Source: Candidatus Thorarchaeota archaeon
Lineage (GTDB): Archaea; Asgardarchaeota; Thorarchaeia; Thorarchaeales; Thorarchaeaceae
Direction of reading: 5' to 3'
Assembly (NCBI GenBank): GCA_016839245.1
Contig: JAEOUN010000018.1
Location: forward strand, 15,985 to 79,984
DNA length: 64,000 nt
Part shown: piece after piece, positions 16,835-24,780 of the stretch
How the letters are laid out: every line of letters begins with the position of its first letter
Numbering within the stretch: position 1 is the first letter of the stretch
The notes under the pieces: model-generated
The model's database searches: none
The model's input: only the letters and a program-made list of their open reading frames with translations
What the model was told of the DNA's origin: nothing
Position numbers and translations under genes: made by a program

Positions 16835-17962
16835 CTATAAACTGAATTTCCTCGCAATACCCAAGTAAATATCCACTGATTTATGGAGCTGCTCCAAACA
16901 GATGAACTCATTCGGTTGATGTGCTTGTTCTATTGAACCGGGGCCGCAGATGACATTAGTAATTCCAATTTTAGGTTGCAAGACAGAGCAATCAGTTCCA
17001 TAAGTCGCAGCACTCAAAGTTGGTCTAACACCTAGTACACGAGTCAGTTCATCAAGAGTGATTCTAACGATTTTTGAGTCCGCAGGAGTGGAAACAGAAG
17101 GTTTTCCGTGAATGTATTCTATTCTCACACTATCTGATAAGCCCGCAGATCTTAGACGGTCATTCATTTGTGCTATCAGCGATTCTGGAGTCTGCCCTCT
17201 CACTGTTCTCATATCAAGGTGAGCTTCGCAATAGGCAGGTACAACATTAATTTTGATGCCACCCTGTATCATACCAACATTTAGTGTAGGCTTTCCCATA
17301 AGCACATCTTCTTCAAATGGAAATGGTTCTGCTGCAATCACATTGATTGCATCTATGCAGGCAACAACTGCATTCGTACCTTCTTCAGGTCTTGATCCAT
17401 GTGCAGACTTTCCTTCTGCAACGACCTTGAACCAAAACATTCCTTTCTCTCCAACTAGGATTTGCAGATTTGTGGGTTCTGCACATACTCCATACTTGAC
17501 ACCTGAAAGGTATCCACTCTTTGCTACTTCTTCAGCTCCTGAACAACCACTCTCTTCATCCGAGGTTGTTAGAACCAAGAGTGGCTTCCGATGTTTCTCT
17601 TCAGCATATAGAATGAGTGTCTCAATAATCGCTGCGACAGGACCTTTCATATCACATGCTCCACGACCATAGAGAAGACCATCATGAATTTGAGCATCAA
17701 AAGGATCATACTTCCAACTATCGAATTCACCTATTGGTACCGTATCCATATGTCCGTGGAGCAATAGGTCTCCTTTCTCATCTTCATGACTTGAGAAGAT
17801 CAGATTTGGTCTTTTACTTGATCCAAAAGATTTGCATGAAATTCCATGTGCTTCAAGATGATCCTTTATAATCTTGGCAACGTCATCCTCTTTTCCAGGA
17901 GGATTTTCGGAATTTGTAGCTATCAAGTCCTTTGCTAGAGACAGAAGACGAGATTGATTCAT
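16835..17962 (-). CDS. M20-family metallopeptidase (ArgE/DapE-like)
   Basis: 375 residues. The co-catalytic di-zinc signatures are intact: LLHGHMDTVP, then GRGACDMKGP with the bridging Asp, and LTTSDEESG with the catalytic Glu pair. A dimerisation insert follows (AEGKSAHGSRPEEGTNAV), and the last His-containing motif is IEQAHQPNEF. The family removes acyl groups or cleaves small amide substrates such as N-acetylornithine, succinyl-diaminopimelate or dipeptides. The exact substrate cannot be assigned. Convergent with larB, 7 bp apart. No Arg- or Lys-pathway genes are adjacent. Confidence 0.85.
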   Translation of the reverse strand: MNQSRLLSLAKDLIATNSENPPGKEDDVAKIIKDHLEAHGISCKSFGSSKRPNLIFSSHEDEKGDLLLHGHMDTVPIGEFDSWKYDPFDAQIHDGLLYGRGACDMKGPVAAIIETLILYAEEKHRKPLLVLTTSDEESGCSGAEEVAKSGYLSGVKYGVCAEPTNLQILVGEKGMFWFKVVAEGKSAHGSRPEEGTNAVVACIDAINVIAAEPFPFEEDVLMGKPTLNVGMIQGGIKINVVPAYCEAHLDMRTVRGQTPESLIAQMNDRLRSAGLSDSVRIEYIHGKPSVSTPADSKIVRITLDELTRVLGVRPTLSAATYGTDCSVLQPKIGITNVICGPGSIEQAHQPNEFICLEQLHKSVDIYLGIARKFSL

Positions 17963-18053
17963 TGCGAAACACCTAATGGAAAGATAAGCAGCCTTCGCTA
18001 AGAAGGTTCTGCCGAGTAAACAATTTCATAAGCATAGATATTACAATTAGTAA

Positions 18054-18126
18054 TGGCAATCGATGAGGCAGTTACCCCTGGCTGAGCAAATGCGATGACG
18101 AGCCAAGAGCAGGCTGAGATTTGCCA
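18054..18126 (+). ncRNA. Candidate C/D-box guide sRNA
   Basis: All parts of an archaeal C/D sRNA are present in order: terminal stem TGGCAA (18054-18059), C box TCGATGA (18060-18066), a 15-nt guide, D' CTGA (18082-18085), C' GCGATGA (18092-18098), a second 15-nt guide, D CTGA (18114-18117) and the closing strand TTGCCA (18121-18126). The stem is perfectly complementary and the two guides have equal length. The C boxes deviate only at the first positions of RUGAUGA. An upstream TATA-like CATAAG at ~18028 would start transcription at the stem. It would guide 2'-O-methylation; the D' guide reads GGCAGTTACCCCTGG. Targets were not verified. Confidence 0.65.
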
Positions 18127-18233
18127 CCTTCAAATCATGAATCAAAAAATGATAGATGGCTGAAACCTACATTACAAAGGGGCATGGTGTGCGGAAGAGA
18201 GAGCAAGACACTCAATCGCAATTTGTGTGTTTA

Positions 18234-18404
18234 TTAATACTTATCGCGCACAACGACAAGCTGGTTCTTATCTAGAATCACTTCGAAACTTTGCCCATCT
18301 TCACCGACAATTGAAACATCATGATCCTCAAGAAAACTTCGAACATTCTTTCGAATTTTCCTTGAAGGAATATCATCAATGCGGATTATGTAAGTTTCAG
18401 CCAT
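18234..18404 (-). CDS. Small 56-residue conserved-looking protein
   Basis: ATG 18404 to TAA 18234. The protein begins MAETYIIRIDDIPSRKIRKN and ends QLVVVRDKY; it has a strand-helix-strand-strand look with a charged middle. A GGAG Shine-Dalgarno lies 9 nt upstream of the ATG, and a strong TATATATA promoter is at 18496-18503. Codon use is normal for the neighbourhood. The family is not recognised. The antisense frame has no support. It may be a small RNA-binding or toxin/antitoxin-sized protein, but nothing in the sequence decides that. Confidence 0.6.
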   Translation of the reverse strand: MAETYIIRIDDIPSRKIRKNVRSFLEDHDVSIVGEDGQSFEVILDKNQLVVVRDKY

Positions 18405-18530
18405 TGCGTTAACTCCAACGGATGTTTTGATTATTTGTGGCGACGCGACAGTCTAAGAGGGATGCAAGACTTGAGAATACTATACTACGTTGTGGTATAT
18501 ATAGAAAAACCAGATGAGTAAATGATATAG

Positions 18531-18608
18531 AATGAGCCTAGAAGGCTTCTTGGGCAATTTTAGAATTTCTAAATTTATCAAGTTTCAAGAAATTTGCCTA
18601 AGCTCATT
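18531..18608 (+). other. Long imperfect hairpin, possible structured RNA
   Basis: AATGAG (18531-18536) pairs with CTCATT (18603-18608). CTTGGGCAA (18549-18557) pairs with TTGCCTAAG (18594-18602) with one G-U, and the helix extends past a T-T mismatch with TTT/AAA. An 11-nt left-strand bulge could itself fold (AGCC/GGCT). The symmetric TATATATA at 18496 lies about 30 bp upstream, the right distance to start a plus-strand transcript here. Confidence 0.4.
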
Positions 18609-18966
18609 AATCCTATTAATTCAAACAAATAGCCCTTAACAAATGGCCACATATCTAATAATGGTGTTGCAAAGAAGTAATAGCGCAGTAAAAATCCAGT
18701 ATGTGCAATTTTGTATCTTGGATTTTAGGTTGTGTATGAATAGACGGGAAGCTGAATCCATATGTATGACAATAGCTCTATTTACGTAAAGATAGCCTGT
18801 ACCTATGATGAATACCTGTCACACTAATCAATCCGATTCAGTACCCCTTTTCTGACTCGTTCTTAGAAAGGAGGAATGCATCATCAAATTACCAGGACTA
18901 CCATTGAATTGTTATCTTTTACTATCACTATGGATGTGACAAAAACCATTCTTCCAAAAAGTGAAT

Positions 18967-18994
18967 CACTGTAGGTCAAGTACGACCTACAGTG
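18967..18994 (-). terminator. Terminator of the aldolase-Fae operon
   Basis: CACTGTAGGTC (18967-18977) and GACCTACAGTG (18984-18994) form a perfect 11-bp stem around a 6-nt loop. On the minus strand it follows the stop at 19013 by 18 bp and is followed by TTTTT after six bases. Confidence 0.85.
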
Positions 18995-19012
18995 TACATT
19001 AACATATCACAG

Positions 19013-20491
19013 TTATGGATTGTAGGCAAATGGATGACGAGCTGATTCCTTCTGCGCGATTATCTCATCAACATTTTGCCTTCCCTCGATAGCACGACGA
19101 AGAGCGTGTCGAGTTGCGATGAAGTTGTTAATATGAACTCGTTTTGGATTCGCAGCACTTGGATGAACAAATACGTTCACAGCCAAGATAAGATCTTGCA
19201 CTAGTTCATCAGGGATGATCATATCAGTAATTGTTCGCTTTACAGCATCAATCACTGCCTTCTGAGCAACCTCATAGACCATCTTCTTGTGACCCTCTGA
19301 AGTGATTGTGACTGTAGGCGCAAATACTGTTGTAAGCTCCAAGTCTTTGATGATATTTGACTGATGAGTATCTTCAACAATTTTACCAGCACTGACTAAA
19401 GCCTCACTCATAGGACCATCCTTTATTCCTAGAACCAAGTCAACATGTGCAACTTCGGTGTTCCCTCCAAAGAGGGCTTCTCCATGAAGGAGAGTTAGAT
19501 CCTCAATTGTATCAGGAACCATTCCTATAGCTTTGGGATAGTTTTCAGCCTCAATTGACCTATTGCCCATTTTGAAAAGAACAGATCCGCGTGGAATCAT
19601 CTGAAGATCTTCAAGACAACATCTTAGTTCATCAAGGTCTCCATAGCTTAACGAATCACCTACTTGGAGCGGTAGACGAGCATCTCCAACATTGATGCCC
19701 ATCATGTTCAATGCAGCTTTTATTGCCATCCCACCACCGTTGTTTACGAAGATGCGGACAGTCTTCTGAATGCTGCGTTGGATGATACGAGCTTCCTTCA
19801 GGTCACCATTTGCAAGCGCGGACTGCATCTTGATGTATCTGTCAGGGAAAACATTGGCACTAGCTAGAATTGCCCCATCACAACCTGTTGCAAGAGCAGG
19901 AAGAGCAACTTCATCATGACCTACAACCACTTGGAAATTCTCAGGACGCCTGACAAGAATTGTTGTCAGGTTGATGAGATCTCCACTAGAATCCTTAAGA
20001 CCTATAATCCCATCAATTTCACGGAGACCATCAATCATTGTCCAATGAAGTGGAACACCCGTGACTTGAGGAATATTGTAGACAAAGATTGGGATGTCGC
20101 TATTGTTAGCTACTTTCTCAAAATGCTCGTAGATCTCTTTCTGCGAAGGTTTCAAGAAATATGGTGAAACAACCAGTGCTGCATCAGCACCTAATTCAGC
20201 AGCTCGACGAGTCAGCTTTATTGCATCATTAGTGTAAGCGGCTCCTGTGCCTGCAAGAACAGGTACTCTTCCCTTAGCTGCTTCACAAGCAATTTTTATT
20301 GCTTCTACTTTCTCATCGAATTTCATACTGGTAAATTCACCGGTTGTTCCACAAGGAACAATCCCTGTCGCACCAGCCTTAATCACATAGTCTATCAATT
20401 TTCGATACTGTTTCTCGTTAATACCCTTATCAGTAAAAGGAGTGACAAGAGCTGGATAGACACCTTGGAATCGGAATGAACCATCAGACAT
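19013..20491 (-). CDS. DapA/NAL-family aldolase fused to formaldehyde-activating enzyme (Fae), intact copy
   Basis: 492 residues from ATG 20491, preceded by GGAGG at 8 nt; ATG 20506 is open but lacks a site. Residues ~8-300 are a dihydrodipicolinate synthase/N-acetylneuraminate lyase barrel: GVYPALVTPF, PCGTTGEF, the catalytic Tyr in VYNIPQ (138) and the Schiff-base Lys in IGLKDSSG (166). Residues ~335-492 are Fae: GEALFGGNTEVAHVDLVLG with the catalytic His (349), VNVFVHPSA and the C-terminal QKESARHPF. Fae condenses formaldehyde with tetrahydromethanopterin. The fusion suggests an aldolase that makes or uses formaldehyde and passes it to Fae. Five bases separate it from its upstream paralogue. 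Confidence 0.85.
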   Translation of the reverse strand: MSDGSFRFQGVYPALVTPFTDKGINEKQYRKLIDYVIKAGATGIVPCGTTGEFTSMKFDEKVEAIKIACEAAKGRVPVLAGTGAAYTNDAIKLTRRAAELGADAALVVSPYFLKPSQKEIYEHFEKVANNSDIPIFVYNIPQVTGVPLHWTMIDGLREIDGIIGLKDSSGDLINLTTILVRRPENFQVVVGHDEVALPALATGCDGAILASANVFPDRYIKMQSALANGDLKEARIIQRSIQKTVRIFVNNGGGMAIKAALNMMGINVGDARLPLQVGDSLSYGDLDELRCCLEDLQMIPRGSVLFKMGNRSIEAENYPKAIGMVPDTIEDLTLLHGEALFGGNTEVAHVDLVLGIKDGPMSEALVSAGKIVEDTHQSNIIKDLELTTVFAPTVTITSEGHKKMVYEVAQKAVIDAVKRTITDMIIPDELVQDLILAVNVFVHPSAANPKRVHINNFIATRHALRRAIEGRQNVDEIIAQKESARHPFAYNP

Positions 20492-20496
20492 TTTTC

Positions 20497-21894
20497 CTAC
20501 CTCCATATTCCTTTGAGAGCTTGTTCCACCACTTGCTGTGTTGCAGCGGCAACTTCTCTTCGGTTTCGAGAATCAAGATTAATATCAAGTACCATAATAA
20601 TGACATCCTGATTAAGCGATTTCTTTGGTATCTTTTCATGTTCGAGGAGCGTTGCAATCGCCTTTGCTGCTCCTGATTGTACAGGTCCATAGAATAGTGA
20701 GGCCTGTCGCATTGATTTGATTTTTCGAGTTGGAAGCATCAGACTACTTGGCTTTACAGCCAAATTTGGTTCTAGAATTACAGTAAGTGCTTCATGACCA
20801 ATCTTTGGCATCGTGAGCAGTTTGACAAAGGCTTTTCCTATTGAACCACTCTTCGGTCCCGCAACAATACCAGCTGAAACCATTTCATTAGATGCTTTAC
20901 CAATGAGAAGATTAGCAGAATGTCCAAGTACTACCCCTTGATGTTCTAGAACTTCGACAATATTGATTTCTTTCTGTATAGGATCATTGATTGTCTTCTC
21001 AAGAACCCCAAGCTTCTCAAGTTCAATTCGAACTTCATCTTTGACTTCAGGAGTGAGAGTACCACCAGTATTAAGAGGCATGCGACTCTTTCCGGCATCT
21101 ATGCCCATCATTTTTAGTGCTGCTTTGATCGGAGGCGCTGCGCCGTATTTTAAGACTAGTCTGGCAAATGTTTGAGCCTCTCTTTGTAGCTCTGAAGCTT
21201 TCTCAATATTCCCTTCTTTTACAAGTCGTCGAATTTCAAGCCATATGTGCGGAATCACATTCGCGGATGCCAGAATTGATGCATTTGAACCTGCAACGAT
21301 GGACGAGAGAAAACACTCATCAGCGCCACAGAGAACCTCAATCTTTCCATTTAACTTCTGCATTAATTCCAGCATATATGGAACATTGCCACTGCTATCC
21401 TTTATACCAACAATGTTGTCGAGCTCAGCAAGGTCCTCTACAACATTCGAGTTAAGGATTCCTAGAGTACACTGAGGAATATTGTACATGATAAGAGGAA
21501 GATTTCCTTTTCTAGCAACAGTAGCGTAGTGATCATAGTAACCTTTGTCAGCAGGCCGCAGATAGTATGGTGAGATGACTAATGCCGCATCACAACCTAC
21601 ATCAGCCGCATACTTTGTTAGTTCGACAGTTGCGCGAGTACTATGTTGACCTGTACCAGCAACGATGGGAACGCGTCCATCAACATATTCAACTGTCAAT
21701 TTCAATAGCTTTTTGCGTTCTTCAGTTCTCATGTAAGAGAATTCTCCCGTTGTACCTGCAGGTACAACGCCAGTAACGCCCTTACTTATTGTGTATTCAA
21801 TTACCTGTCTAAAGCCATCCTCGTTAATATCACCATCTCTAGTAAATGGAGTCACGAGAGCAGGCATCACACCTTGAGGAACGAATTTTCCCAC
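20497..21894 (-). CDS. Second DapA/NAL aldolase-Fae fusion, Fae domain degenerate
   Basis: 465 residues from GTG 21894, with GGTGA a few bases upstream. The frame is open to 21996, but that start would abut the divergent cutA ATG and leave no promoter. The barrel is complete: GVMPALVTPF, PAGTTGEF, Tyr in MYNIPQ and Lys in VGIKDSSG. The C-terminal ~140 residues are Fae-like: VAGPKSGSIGKAF, VILEPNLAVKP, SSLMLPTRKIKSMRQA and LFYGPVQ. The catalytic His is replaced: where Fae has NEVAHID, this copy has NEMVSAG. The terminal HPF motif is missing. It may be a regulatory or formaldehyde-binding partner of the next gene. Confidence 0.8.
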   Translation of the reverse strand: MGKFVPQGVMPALVTPFTRDGDINEDGFRQVIEYTISKGVTGVVPAGTTGEFSYMRTEERKKLLKLTVEYVDGRVPIVAGTGQHSTRATVELTKYAADVGCDAALVISPYYLRPADKGYYDHYATVARKGNLPLIMYNIPQCTLGILNSNVVEDLAELDNIVGIKDSSGNVPYMLELMQKLNGKIEVLCGADECFLSSIVAGSNASILASANVIPHIWLEIRRLVKEGNIEKASELQREAQTFARLVLKYGAAPPIKAALKMMGIDAGKSRMPLNTGGTLTPEVKDEVRIELEKLGVLEKTINDPIQKEINIVEVLEHQGVVLGHSANLLIGKASNEMVSAGIVAGPKSGSIGKAFVKLLTMPKIGHEALTVILEPNLAVKPSSLMLPTRKIKSMRQASLFYGPVQSGAAKAIATLLEHEKIPKKSLNQDVIIMVLDINLDSRNRREVAAATQQVVEQALKGIWR

Positions 21895-21996
21895 AAAATC
21901 ACCAACATCTGACCGGACGGGTTGGTATAAATGAGCTTCGTTTAGGATAGATTTCAGAGGGAAGTCAATATATGTTAAGAATTGTAACCATACCAC

Positions 21997-22314
21997 ATGA
22001 CAGAGTACATTGTAGCATTGACGACTTGTCCGGAGACCAAGGGACAGGATTTAGCACATATACTTATTGAAAAACAAGTATGTGCATGTGTCAATGTCTT
22101 TCCAAGAATCAAGAGTTATTACTTTTGGAAGAAAGAAATAGTAGAAGACTCAGAGGTCTTACTCTTAATGAAAACTGAAGCAAAGTTTGAAGAAATCCTA
22201 AGGGACACAATAATTCAAAATCATCCATATGAGCTTCCTGAATTTGTCGTGTTTGATATTAAATCAGGTTCGAAGGACTATCTAGAGTGGATCTCAACTA
22301 ATCTTGCAAAATAG
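21997..22314 (+). CDS. cutA: CutA-like divalent-ion tolerance protein
   Basis: 105 residues, the full family length. It begins MTEYIVALTTCPE and carries the family signatures LIEKQVCACVNVFPRIKSYYFW (about residues 24-45) and LLLMKTE, then the C-terminal LPEFVVFDIKSGSKDYLEWI. CutA forms trimers with a ferredoxin-like fold like PII proteins; its link to copper tolerance is historical and its role in archaea is unclear. Divergent from the aldolase-Fae operon; the ~100 bp between the preferred starts must hold both promoters. Confidence 0.93.
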   Translation: MTEYIVALTTCPETKGQDLAHILIEKQVCACVNVFPRIKSYYFWKKEIVEDSEVLLLMKTEAKFEEILRDTIIQNHPYELPEFVVFDIKSGSKDYLEWISTNLAK

Positions 22315-22324
22315 TGAGGTGCAA

Positions 22325-24775
22325 CTAAGCTATGTCTGCACGTCGCGCTGCATACACAAGTGATTCATTGAAATATTGACCAATAATGGCACACATGGCT
22401 GGACCAACTATATAGTTAATTTCACCAGGCAAGAGTTCCTTTAGATTTGTTTTAGATGTTAGTTTTCCTTTCCGTTTTAGAACTCCAATCTCTCGTTCAA
22501 CAACTGATTTTGCTTTATCCCAAGGCATTGGTTCAGTGCCACGTCCAGCTCCAATCAAACCGTCTTTAATCTCGAATATACCACGCATAATGAAGATGGC
22601 AAGATTATCCATATCATTGGCATCTTTTATGAAATTCTTCCCATGTTGTTCACACTTGCTATCTTTTGGAACAACTCCACAAGCGGAACAGACAGGACGA
22701 CCACGATTAGTCCTGATATAATAGGCTAGGAGATTTGCACATTTAGTAGTATCGCTAGGAGTCCACTCCAAGCCTTTTATTCCAACTCTACTTATAGCCC
22801 TAAATACAGTTGTTGATTTGTTTTGTAGAAACATTAACACATCTATTCCTTCACGACGTGAATCAATGAGTTTCTGTTCTTTTTGTTTTGCTTGAAATGC
22901 ATACTCCTCTTTAGCCAGTTTCTCAAGACGCTCTCGTTTCAAAAATCTCTGCATAACATCATACGCAATTCCATAATTATCAAACTCGAGATTTTCCAAA
23001 TTGAGGGGTATATCCACAATTCCATCAAATACTGGACTTGGAGTATTCTCTAAATCTTTTCGTGCTGCCATCATATCTTTACTTGAGAATCTAGCATGCA
23101 TCCAAGTACAGATAGTATTTGCATCAAGTTCTGGATGGACCGTTTTCATTTCATAAATTCGCATTGAAGCCAAATCAACAAGTATCTCTTCACGTAGAAA
23201 CTGTAGTGTAATATCCGTGTCCTCGTAAATACTCTTGAGAAGGGCTTTGATACGAAGAAGATCTTGTTTAGATCGAATATACGACTCAACGACTCGTGTA
23301 AGATTTGTCAAGATTCCTGTAGTAAAATGCCAAATAATATCCATACGTAATGATGCGATTGTTTCTTCAGCGACTCTTTGTTGACTAAAGTCTCTAGCTG
23401 AGGATATGCCAAGAGAACTGAGTGCACCAGTTTCGACTTGATCTCTAATTTCAAGAAGGCGTTTGATTTCTTCTGGTGGAGGTACTCTCACCTTCTTCTC
23501 AAGTTCACTTAAGACTTCTATCTCAATTCCGACTAATGTCTTTCTATCTTTTACTAGAAGTTCCAAGGTAATCTTGTCAAGCTCTGATGCACGAAGACCT
23601 TTTGATCTCAAAAGACCTTTCACAGGTCGTTCCAATGTATTTTCTATTTTTTCAAGAGTCTTCAGAGAGCGCTCTAGCATTTCCATCTCATCTTTACTTA
23701 CCTGAGGACCAGATGGAGTGACGGCTGTGTCATCAGTATATGATTGCAATCCGGATATAATGACTGTGGGATCATCAATCCCTTTTCTTCGAAGTTGAGA
23801 TTTGATATCATCTTCATCAATGTAACATAAATGTGATAACGTATTGAGTAGAATTGAAGGATTAGAAGCAAGAATTGAAGTGATTTCACCAGTAACTCGC
23901 TTGCCTAATCGTTGTTCGAAGTCATCAATAGTTGTGGGGGTTTCATAGTCTTCTTCAATCAATTCGAGGAGCTCTAGTCTAATCTTGTGAGCGTTCAATA
24001 TTCCTTCAAGCTCAATAGGAGTTCTACAGAATCGTTCTGAGATTGCAGTAGTAATATCATCCCAGCGATCGGTTGGAATCTGAATATCTGCAAGTCGTCC
24101 CCGTGAGTACTCGTATTTGCCAAAAATTTGTGTCAATCCCATTTTCAAAATAGAAGTTTCAGGAACTTCGGAAGGATGCTCACGTAATAGTTCTTCTCTT
24201 AATGATAGGGCACTCTCTTTAAGACCAGAAGCCTTGGTATATAGTTCATCGCGCCATTTTTCGCCCCACCCTGTAATTTCAAGAATCAAGTCAACATCAT
24301 GATTAGGCGAATATTCAGAAGGGATTTTCTTTAGGTATTCATTCACTAGTACTATAATCTGATTCTTTAAATCAGGTGAAGAAGGATTCTTGTTTCCGAG
24401 TTCATTGCAGAGCTTGATGATTAACTCACTTGTTAGCCGAGAAGTATCAATCTCTTCCCGTTGTTTATTTCCATAGATTTGTCGGATTTCTAATTCAAGT
24501 TGGCGTCGTTCTTCTTGACCTAATTCATCTTTTCCCTCAGTTGTCAATTCAGGAGCATCAGTGGCACTAAGAAGTCGTATACCTTGATAGCTATGTAGAT
24601 AGAATGAAGCAAAGAAGGAGAAGACATCTTCGAGAGGTTGCGTTTCACTTAATAACTCAGCGAATAGTTGTCTATCGCGAGTACTACGCATATGAGTGAC
24701 CAAAGCTTCCCTCAATAATATCTCTTTTCCAGCTTCACTTCCTTGCCGAGTCTTTAAAACCCACGAACTAGACAT
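22325..24775 (-). CDS. Large unknown alpha-helical protein with a zinc knuckle
   Basis: 816 residues, family not recognised. It is almost entirely alpha-helical and charged, with long heptad-like stretches (~380-460 around EMEMLERSLKTLEKIENTLE, and ~610-650 around KRERLEKLAKEEYAFQAKQ). Near the C-terminus it has Cys696, Cys699, Cys708 and His711 in the pattern C-x2-C-x8-C-x2-H (RPVCSACGVVP...CEQHG), a likely zinc site. The N-terminus (MSSSWVLKTRQGSEAGKEI) has no signal peptide, and no membrane helix is seen. It follows the 885-residue gene by 5 bp, so the two products should work together. A cytoskeletal or membrane-remodelling scaffold is possible but unproven. Confidence 0.6.
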   Translation of the reverse strand: MSSSWVLKTRQGSEAGKEILLREALVTHMRSTRDRQLFAELLSETQPLEDVFSFFASFYLHSYQGIRLLSATDAPELTTEGKDELGQEERRQLELEIRQIYGNKQREEIDTSRLTSELIIKLCNELGNKNPSSPDLKNQIIVLVNEYLKKIPSEYSPNHDVDLILEITGWGEKWRDELYTKASGLKESALSLREELLREHPSEVPETSILKMGLTQIFGKYEYSRGRLADIQIPTDRWDDITTAISERFCRTPIELEGILNAHKIRLELLELIEEDYETPTTIDDFEQRLGKRVTGEITSILASNPSILLNTLSHLCYIDEDDIKSQLRRKGIDDPTVIISGLQSYTDDTAVTPSGPQVSKDEMEMLERSLKTLEKIENTLERPVKGLLRSKGLRASELDKITLELLVKDRKTLVGIEIEVLSELEKKVRVPPPEEIKRLLEIRDQVETGALSSLGISSARDFSQQRVAEETIASLRMDIIWHFTTGILTNLTRVVESYIRSKQDLLRIKALLKSIYEDTDITLQFLREEILVDLASMRIYEMKTVHPELDANTICTWMHARFSSKDMMAARKDLENTPSPVFDGIVDIPLNLENLEFDNYGIAYDVMQRFLKRERLEKLAKEEYAFQAKQKEQKLIDSRREGIDVLMFLQNKSTTVFRAISRVGIKGLEWTPSDTTKCANLLAYYIRTNRGRPVCSACGVVPKDSKCEQHGKNFIKDANDMDNLAIFIMRGIFEIKDGLIGAGRGTEPMPWDKAKSVVEREIGVLKRKGKLTSKTNLKELLPGEINYIVGPAMCAIIGQYFNESLVYAARRADIA

Positions 24776-24780
24776 TCATA

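Larger units (their letters stand above)
18405..19012. other. Gene-poor 608-bp intergenic region
   Basis: No convincing protein gene is present. It contains a symmetric TATATATA promoter element (18496-18503) that can serve the 56-aa gene on the minus strand or a transcript on the plus strand, a long imperfect hairpin (18531-18608) and the terminator of the aldolase-Fae operon (18967-18994). A 32-codon frame at 18876-18974 was not accepted because its AGGAGG is only one base from the ATG and its end runs into the terminator. Confidence 0.6.

Noticed and set aside
18805..18855. Second possible C/D-box sRNA (ATGATGA at 18805, CTGA at 18852)
   Set aside because: The C and D boxes are good, but D' is CTAA, C' is not recognisable and there is no terminal stem, so chance is likely.
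18876..18974. 32-codon frame with AGGAGG in front
   Set aside because: The SD is only one base from the ATG, the product has no recognisable pattern, and its 3' end runs into the terminator of the opposite operon.
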